From Paralithodes platypus (taxonomy: Eukaryota > Arthropoda > Malacostraca > Decapoda > Lithodidae), in assembly GCA_032716605.1 (NCBI GenBank), contig CM064530.1:3810604-3874603 (forward strand): a DNA stretch of 64,000 nucleotides. The letters are read 5' to 3'. The translations under genes were made by a program, and so were the position numbers. Shown here piece by piece: positions 27,101-36,100 of this stretch. The notes under the pieces are model-generated. The model was not told where the DNA came from. It saw only the letters and a program-made list of their open reading frames with translations, and made no database searches. How positions within the stretch are numbered: the first letter of the stretch is position 1; the number at the start of each line of letters is the position of its first letter.

Positions 27101-30100
27101 TGAGTGGCCTACATATATACATATATGTACACATACTCTACATAGCATAAAAGTGCTCAAAATAGGATACATATGCGACATTACGCCCTAACCCGCCCTC
27201 CCCTCCCTCTACTCCTACCCCCGGGGCGCGCAGATATTCACCTGGGAAATCTTGCCGCGCGATGACAATCTGGCTGCGCGATGCCATTCGCTCCACTTTT
27301 TTCAACTACGGACCGCCCCCCCCCCCCCCAGACATTTTTTTGGGGTTCAAATATATATGGCTCGATGCGCGCGAACATTCCCTACACGTTGATGTACTTT
27401 TCATCGATATTTACAAGGGGCGCCCAAATCGTCATACCTACGCAGAGGGGTGCCTGTATACTATAGGAGGTGCGCAGCGGAGAGGTTAAATATAGCTGGA
27501 ATAAAATCAAAAAGACATCGCCTGCACTGAGAGCGTTAAACAATACTCCAGGTTGTGTGTAATACTAACTTGTAAAGAGCTCGTCCAGCCTCCAGGTGTT
27601 CCCAGTCGAGGGCAAAGTCGATCTGTCTGACGAAGGGAGACATGCGGCGGATCACAGTGTTGGCCACGTGAAGCACAACCTCCGGGGTCTTCTTGATGAT
27701 CCTGGAACACAAGGGCCGGGTTAGTGATTAGAGAATTATCTTTGTAAATTATAATGCAAAAAAAAAAATGGATTTGCACAATTAAATGACTAAATAACTC
27801 AAACCAAAACAGGACCCACACAATATAAAGACGAAAGAACTTATCAAAATCACTACCGGTAACGTGACGTAACTCCGGACGGAGAGATAACTTCGGACAC
27901 TCTAGAAAACATATACAATGAACCACAGCTATGGGATAAATACATGATGTTATGGAAAAACAAGTATGTCTGCAGTGTTCTTCCATAATGCAGTCATTTT
28001 TCCATAACTGTAGCTTACATACTTTTATCCAGAAATGTCCTAAGTATAGCCCCCGTCCGAAGCTAGGTCATTTCACGGTATGTTCTTTCCAACCTAACTG
28101 TCTTTGGTTTTACTTTTTCTATTGCACTCTCTCTGGTGTCTTCTTGATGCTACCACAGGGTCAAACTTGTAAATCAGAGTGCCGGTACAGTACGATGCTT
28201 ATAAAGAGAATTTTTTTCATCTTAACAGACTAGGCTACAGTACTTTAATGTCATAATTATTCTCCAAGTTGAAAAGAAAAAAATCTATAGATTATAGATT
28301 AGTTTTTGTTTCAACTTAGAATAGATATCATTAACATGTGGATCTAGATTAAAGGGAAAGTTTCCTCGATTAATGAATATAATTTTGGTAGTTACGGTAA
28401 ATGTGGGCAGCTAGGTTGATTGATTAATTGACTATTATTTGCCGTGTCAACTGCTAAAGTACAGTACAGTACTTACAAATGAACAGTCACCTACAAAAGT
28501 TCTGTTCTTCCACATGATTTATGCATGGAAGTAAAAGTAGTGTAATTGAATTAAAAATGTGGTTTGCTATAAACCATTTGACTAATCATCTGAAATAACA
28601 ACTGCAAAACAAACTTCACTCTTAATTCAATCACACTAAATTATGTAGAACAGAACATATTTAGGAGTATGTTTATATTCTGTACTTTAAAGACTGATTG
28701 ATCCATAAGATGTACAGTTTCCGTTTCCAATCCTAACAGCAGTAACATGAAAGTTGTCTCACTTGAAGAATGTCTCCCTGGTGACGGTGGCGACTTTGGA
28801 ATGATGCCTTGCCCGGACCGTGAAGAATGATGGGTCCCCCGAGAGTACCGCCAGCCCCCCCACCAGGTCCCCGGGGTGGGCCGTATACAGCTGCACGTCC
28901 TCGCTACGTTCCGCCTCGTGTTGTAGTACCATCAATGACCCTGTGAGAATGTAAACCAGGGCAGCCTCCTGAGGTGCATCCTGCTTCATTAACAATGAGC
29001 CTTCCTCCACATCTCTTACTTCCACAGCGTCTTTAAGAATTTCATCTGACTCTAAATGTAAGAGGACTTGGAAGCGCTCTGTAGCCAGCTGACGTAACCT
29101 CTCGTCATCCCCCTCGTCTTTTGGATCCACTAATACGATCTTCCGCGCACTGTTCTGTCTGGGTGGAGGGGTGACAGGTCCACCTGGGGTTTGCTCGGAA
29201 CCGCTCCCAGTCAAAAGAGTGTCGTCCTCAAGATCGGCTGCCTCTGGTGTGGAGCCACTGTCCCGTTTAGTCTTACTGGGGGATGCCAGGGAGGGCGGGA
29301 TACTGCCGCTGCTATCTCGTCTTGGGACCTAGGGGTGGTGTTAATATCGTTATTAACCCGCAGAGTGCCAGACAATTATTGACCCTATTCATCTGCCAGT
29401 GCCAGAGGATTTTTTATTTTTATTTTTTTGGCTAAATCTATCAAGTTGGGTGAGAAAGGAAGGATAATGGTATAAAAAAAACCACTCCCCTTGTCCATTT
29501 TCGCCAGAAATCAGGTCCCCGAATGTAGCTGAAATTTTCAGAGTAAATCATCAACTTTTATGGTATCGGGACATATAGGTAGGAGGGTGGTGGGAGGGTG
29601 GTGGGAGGGTGGTTTGGGGGAAGGTAGAAGCGCAATTGACTGTGTTACAAATATGAAGCCGATTGGTGAGGTAGTTTCGCCACCACGGATTTTCCTTTTT
29701 TTCCTTTTCTTTGTACGGATACGCTGGAAGTGGGTGGTGGGAGGTGGTTGGGGGTATGGTGGGGGGAAGGCAGAAGGGTAAGGGACTTGTCACACAAATA
29801 TGGAACCGATTGGTGCAGTCGTTTCGCCGCCACAGATTTTCAATTTTTTTCCTTGTGAGGCGACCGATAGTCAGCGAGTGGGTGGGGGGACGGGGTTGTG
29901 TTGGTGGTGGCAAGAAGCCAGAAGGGTAAAGTACATGTGGTAGAAATATGATGAAAGCCATAGGTGCAGTCGTTTCGCTGCTACAATTTTTTTTCGGCGA
30001 GTCCGTATATATACGGACCTGGCACTGGGCGTGATAAGACCCTAGTCCGTATATATACGGACCTGGCACTCAGGGGGTTAATGCAATATTCAAAATACCT

Positions 30101-33100
30101 AAATGTATAGTGCTCAAAAGACTTTGCATCAATGAAAAAGGGGAAGACAGCATGAAAAAATAAGTTTCAGAATATGTTTATGTGAAAAAAAAGACTGAAG
30201 ACAACAGTTCAATGATGGATTAACTAACAAACTGGAATGAAGGGAAGAGAATTTTACGCAGGTACGAAAAACCAATTAAAAAAGGAAAAATGGGATACGT
30301 GCCAGAGTATATATAATACATGAAAAACCTATGTGGACAAAAAGAAGGAGAGCTTACGATAATGTCACTGATGCCCAAGGTTACCTTGTTGATAAGTTCA
30401 GCTGATAGACCGAGGTATTGGTGTAGTGCGGTGAACGTGACCCTCATCAGACGCACCATAATCACCTGCACCACCCTCACAAACATCTCAGGGTGGCTCC
30501 GGAACACATCTTCAAACGCCTGAAATATAAAACATACATTAAGGGGGGATGGATGGCCGTATTTATTGGCTCATTTATGTATCTTTTAATGATTTTTTTC
30601 TTTCCTCCCTAGACCTCCATCAAACGTAAAAAAAACACCCACCCAAGACCCTCCTTCAAGATAAATTTGTACATTTTTAGATAAATGTCCCGGCCGAAGG
30701 CTGATTCCTCTTAAATTACAGGCTCAAAATCGCTCGCCAGGAAAAATATCAACACCTAAATGACACAAAAAGACTAAATATTGATAAAGAAATGGGGCAA
30801 AAGGTCTTAAAATCGCCAAACTAATGGGCCCAACGTCTTCAAATCTGAAAACAAAAGGGGCAAAGCATGAGGGAGGAAGATGTCCAGAAAAACAGACCAT
30901 CTCCCCTTAACTAAAGAGGCTAATACGTTCTACCAGCCAAGGATTCAGTTTCCCTTACAATAAAAAATAATGTAACCACCTTAACAGGGGCCGGGAAAAT
31001 GCTGGAGGCCCCTAGTGATCCTGGGTCTCTGGGTCTTCTCCTGGGCAACCTAGATGTGTGTGAATTTATATATATATATTTTTTTTTTACGTTGTGTTAT
31101 GTTGTCTCTATTCGGGCTCTGTCTCGAGTCGGCCACCCCCAGCTGTGGGGTATGTGCCTGAGTATATACATACATACAGTACATACTTACCTTAACAGGG
31201 AACTTCATAACAGTGGCGTCTTGCTCTGCCCGCGCCCCGACGGTCTTGTATTGCTGAGGGTGTCCAGTCAAGACGTCACAGAAGGAGAGTAGTGATATGA
31301 TGGACTCCCCCGGCATCACCTCCTTCAGGGCCAGGGCCGTACCGTCCGGCTCCGTCACGTACACACTGATGCGCCCCGTCTGAACGATGAATATGTTCTC
31401 GTCATTTTGACCTGGAATAAAGAAATTAAAATGTAAAACTTGAAAACTAAACAAACCAAAACTTGGACAATACAAGATAAAGACAAAATAACTTATCAAA
31501 ATCGCTATGTGGAAATAACGCTTACTAAAATAAAAGAACACAATCCACCACATAGGTTGTACATACTACATGAACAAGTTAATCTGGAGAAAATTAGGTC
31601 TGTGGCCTAAACGAGAAATGGTGTACTCATTTTATCGAAACATTGAGAAAAGGTTTAGGCCTACTCAAACAATCAGACTTCACAATTCACATACAGTTTA
31701 CTGTACACTAATATGGACCATTTTGAAAGTGATGTAGTTTTGACCTGGTTCCATAATTAAACTTATATATTTTGTGAAATATATTGTCTGCACTTTTACA
31801 TACACACACGCACACACACACACTAGAATCACCTACACAGAACAGTTACTGGCCCTTGTGGAGATGCATCGTCTACACAAACACTTACATACACACAATA
31901 GACTCACCTACATACACACACGCACACTAGAATCACCTACACAGAACAGTTACTGGCCCTTGTGGAGATACATCGTCTACACAAACACTTACATACACAC
32001 AATAGACTCACCTACACAGAAGTTACTGGCCCTTGTGGAGATACATCGTCTACACAAACACTTACATACACACAATAGACTCACCTACACAGAAGAGTTG
32101 CTGGCCCTTGTGAAGATGTAAGGTTTGTACACTCTTACACAGCTCTAGGAACAGTGGCATGTCAAAGTACCCAAACACCCTGCAATAGAAAATACATACA
32201 CATAATATAAAAAGCTTGTACAGTACTCCGTGAGACCGTTTCTAAAGACACTGCCTCCTAACATTAGTTCATTCAATCATCCCATTTCAAGTAGATTATT
32301 GTAATTATTTATGGGGTTGTCACCCTAATAATTTATTGCAAAAAGTTCAATCAGTGCTAAATAGAACAGCAATGCTTATATTTGGTCTCCCATCGACAAA
32401 CCCCAAAACTCTTTATCTAATAGAGTTGCATTGGCTGCTGGTTAAAGCTAGGATAGAGCTGTGTCTTGTGACTGTTAAGGCTCTTAAGTTTGGTGAACCT
32501 AAGTATCTTGCTGAACTGTTAAAACATCTGTTGGCACACCCGGGTGCGATCCTGCGAAACAATGATGATCCTTTGTGTCTCAAGGAATCGGGAGCCATCC
32601 CTTCTCTGATCGGTCCTTTTCCTACGCTCCTAGGTTGTATAATCAATTGCCGCTATCGATGAGACAGTTGAATTCTGTTTAATTTTTTAAGGGACAGCTT
32701 AAGTTCTTTCTCCTCCAGAAAAATTATGATCTTGTGAGTGACACAGTACCATAACAAATTATTACAGGCCTTAGCTGCTGCCATTTTCATGGTTGCAGCT
32801 TATGCTGTAAATGAACAATGCCACATTTATCTTAATTGTGGTAGAACGCATTCCGAGCACTAGTGAATTCCCCAAAAAAACTGGCGTGGTTGATAGAGCA
32901 CTCGCCTGCAAACCAAGGGTTCGAGTCTCGGACCAGCCAGTGTGTTATTGGCAGATGCCAGCGTTGTGGTTGACGGTGCGTTCTAGCAATCTATAGGAAC
33001 TGTCCACTTAAGTCCCTGAACCATTAAGGCAACCAACCTATCCCAGCTCTTGAGCAGGGAGTGGTTGGTGGTAAAAAAACGCATCATCATCATAGTGTCA

Positions 33101-36100
33101 TACATGCCAGTTCGTCACATCAATAGATTCAATAACGCTCACATTACAGAACTAGTCAAATATCCTTAATTTTGTAACTTCGTTAACAGTACATTTTCAC
33201 CAAGTAAAACAGAAATAAGACTACTGCTTATATGTACTATCCAGAAATATTAAAATTTTACCTCCCTGTCCAAAGTTAGTCCATTTTACAGTAGGTGGTG
33301 ACATTAGTATTAACTGTACAGTATGCTAGAGTCCTGACCTGATATTCCTCAACATGAAGACAAAGTCTGCCGGTACACTGGGGTCAAAGTGTGTGAGGTC
33401 CTCCTGCAAGTATTCTGGGGGGGGCTCCACCACCTCCAGCTGGGGAGAGTCTCTGTCTGACCGTCCCAGCAACTGACGAGCCAGACGCTTGGCCAACAGA
33501 CGGGAGGCAGCCGGACGGGTCGGGATGTTGGCTTTAACCTGGGGGAAAGGGAATTATACACTAAACCCTATTTTATCCAACAATCGTTGTCTTTTGACAT
33601 TTTAGATACAGGTAAGCAACTTTTACGGATTAACGAGGGTCCCTCTATATGGAGCTAAATATGTGTATGGATATTAATCATAGTCATGTGTTGAAATTAT
33701 AACTGTCATGATGGTGTAATGGTTAGAGTGTGTAAGTTCTGTATGAGATGTGCTAGGTTCGAATGTGTTGAAATTATAACTGTCATGATGGTGTAATGGT
33801 TAGAGTGTGTAAGTTCTGTAGGAGATGTGCTAGGTTCGAATGTGTTGAAATTATAACTGTCATGATGGTGTAATGGTTAGAGTGTGTAAGTTCTGTAGGA
33901 GATGTGCTAGGTTCGAATGAATCACATGCTTTCATTAATTTAATTTGGTGGTATCTATTTATTCATGTTTGTTGTTTTTCTCGCTAGACCTGCATCAAGC
34001 TTAAAAATAACACCCCCTAGATTCCCCTTCAAGATAAATCGTTACAGTTTTTGGTAGAAAAATGTCCTGGCCGAAGGCTCGCTATCGCTTGCCAGGAGAT
34101 TTTTTTTACATATAAATGGCACGAAAGGTCTTAAAATTGACACCAAAATACATACATACATACATACATAAAATTTTAAGACTGAGTGTTCCACACATAA
34201 GTGCAGTTTCAGTCTCTTGTCCTAATGGCGGCGTTCCAGGCAACCCTGATAAGGGCTGCTTCACTTGTCAAGTTCTTGGATTTGAGATCGGCGCGTATAG
34301 TCCGATCCCAGGTCTTCCTCGGTCCACCCCTTGGTGCAGCTCCCTCCACAATCACAGACCTGCATTTTTTCACCCAATTTTGTTCATCCATTCTCTCCAC
34401 ATGTCCATACCATCCCAGTCTACTTGTACGCATCACCTTGCCATCATGGGCCGAACGTCTTAATATCGGCAAACTAATGGGCCGAACGTCTTAAAATCTA
34501 AAAACTAAGGGGGTTAAACATGAGGGAGAAGGGGGTCCAGAAAACCCAACTACAGTAACTGGTTCATAGCAAATTATTCCTGCAAGTCAATCATTCTACA
34601 TTTCCTTAACTGTCTGGATAGTGTAATGCATATTGCGCCGAATTTCGATGTGAGTATCTTGGGTTTGAGTCCTCGGAGTGCCACATGTATCTGTTGATTT
34701 CATTAATTGAGTTTAGATGTTGTTTGTTGTTGTTGCTGTTCCCCAAGCTGCCTGGCTGAACAGCCCCAAGGCCCCGAGCAAGGCCAAGGCCATAGCCGAG
34801 CGCCCCCACAGAACCCTCCCTGCCGACCACAATAAAGCCTGGGTGACCGAAGCCACTCCATGGCGGGGAGCTGAAAAGGGTGCGGAAACGCCCGGGAAAC
34901 CAAAGCCCTACCCAGGGTCCTGTGCCCCTCAGCAATTATGAAGAGAAAGTTGAGGGGCAAAGGAAAAATGTGACGCTTTGGCATCCAATCTTGGTAGCTT
35001 GGGAGGTCAATCCACTTGAGATCTAGAAAATATTATAAATAATAGGAACAGTCAGAAGTAAGCTATGGGTATGGCAGAGATCGCTCAGTTCTCACTCTGA
35101 TAGACCAGCCCATCACCACATGACTAGAACCCAATCCTCTCAGCATCAGCTAGGAAAGGCCCTAGAAAGCCGCCTTTGGCGGGGGGGATAGCTCCCTATT
35201 TCAACCCCTTTCAGGGTTGGGCACCCGCCACCTTTAGATGAGAAGTTGGTTGGTGTAAAAAACATAATAATACATACAATCACGGAATGGATATACAATT
35301 CCTGTAGTCAACTGTACATGGATAAAGGCACAACAGTCTTACCTTACGCAACATCTTCCGGCCATAGAAGTAGATCTTGTCTCTCTTACGGAACCTGGGC
35401 CGGGTCCCCACACCAACAAAGTCCTTCACATCGTCAACTGCAGAGAACAAGAAGAAGAATTAGGTCACTTAAATTCTGTACAGTACTCTATATTTGAAGT
35501 AACTAGAGCCTGTGTGGCTAACCCATTACGGGTGATGTCCTTTTTATCATATTTTGGGTAGTACTAATTGATTTTATTCAATTTACGAAGGATCATTAGC
35601 AATTATAAAGCTTCGAACCATCTCAATCAACCCTTTTAACTACCACAGATCGTTCCTGATCTTCGTAATTTTTTTAAAATCTAGCTAGAATAAAATAGAA
35701 CAGATGTCGCTGGTAAGGAAGGGTTAAGCAGTAACGGCGGCATCACACTTGATTCGTGTGTGGAGGGTCATGAGTTCGCTCCCCGGCTGGTGTGCCGAAG
35801 GTTTATTGACCTGCGGACGTGGTTTTCCATACCCTAAGCTGCACTGGTGGACATTTTAGGTGCGGTAGACCAGTGTCACATGTACACACGTATATGGTAG
35901 CATACTGATCAGCATGGGAAAGCCGATTACACTGGTTACAGACTACACTCACAACCTTGGCCACTCTAACAGCCCCGGTACTACAACATTGATTATGCAC
36001 TTTACACATTATACATAACAAAGGGAGCCATTGTAATAGGCATTAATCCCCGACATTCACCTGGTCTGACCTAACCTTGGTGTTAAGGGTTCACATCCCT

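Larger units (their letters stand above)
25763..27535. mobile_element. Family E MITE split by a TTAA transposon
   Basis: Left part 25763-25915 (CATTCAGTACCGG, then TTAGACAATTTTATTCCATT). Right part from 27490 (ATAGCTGGAATAAAATC to GACATCGCCTGCACTGAGAG). TTAA at 25759-25762 and 27536-27539 bound it. The two parts rebuild the normal order of the family E body once the insert is removed. Confidence 0.8.
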
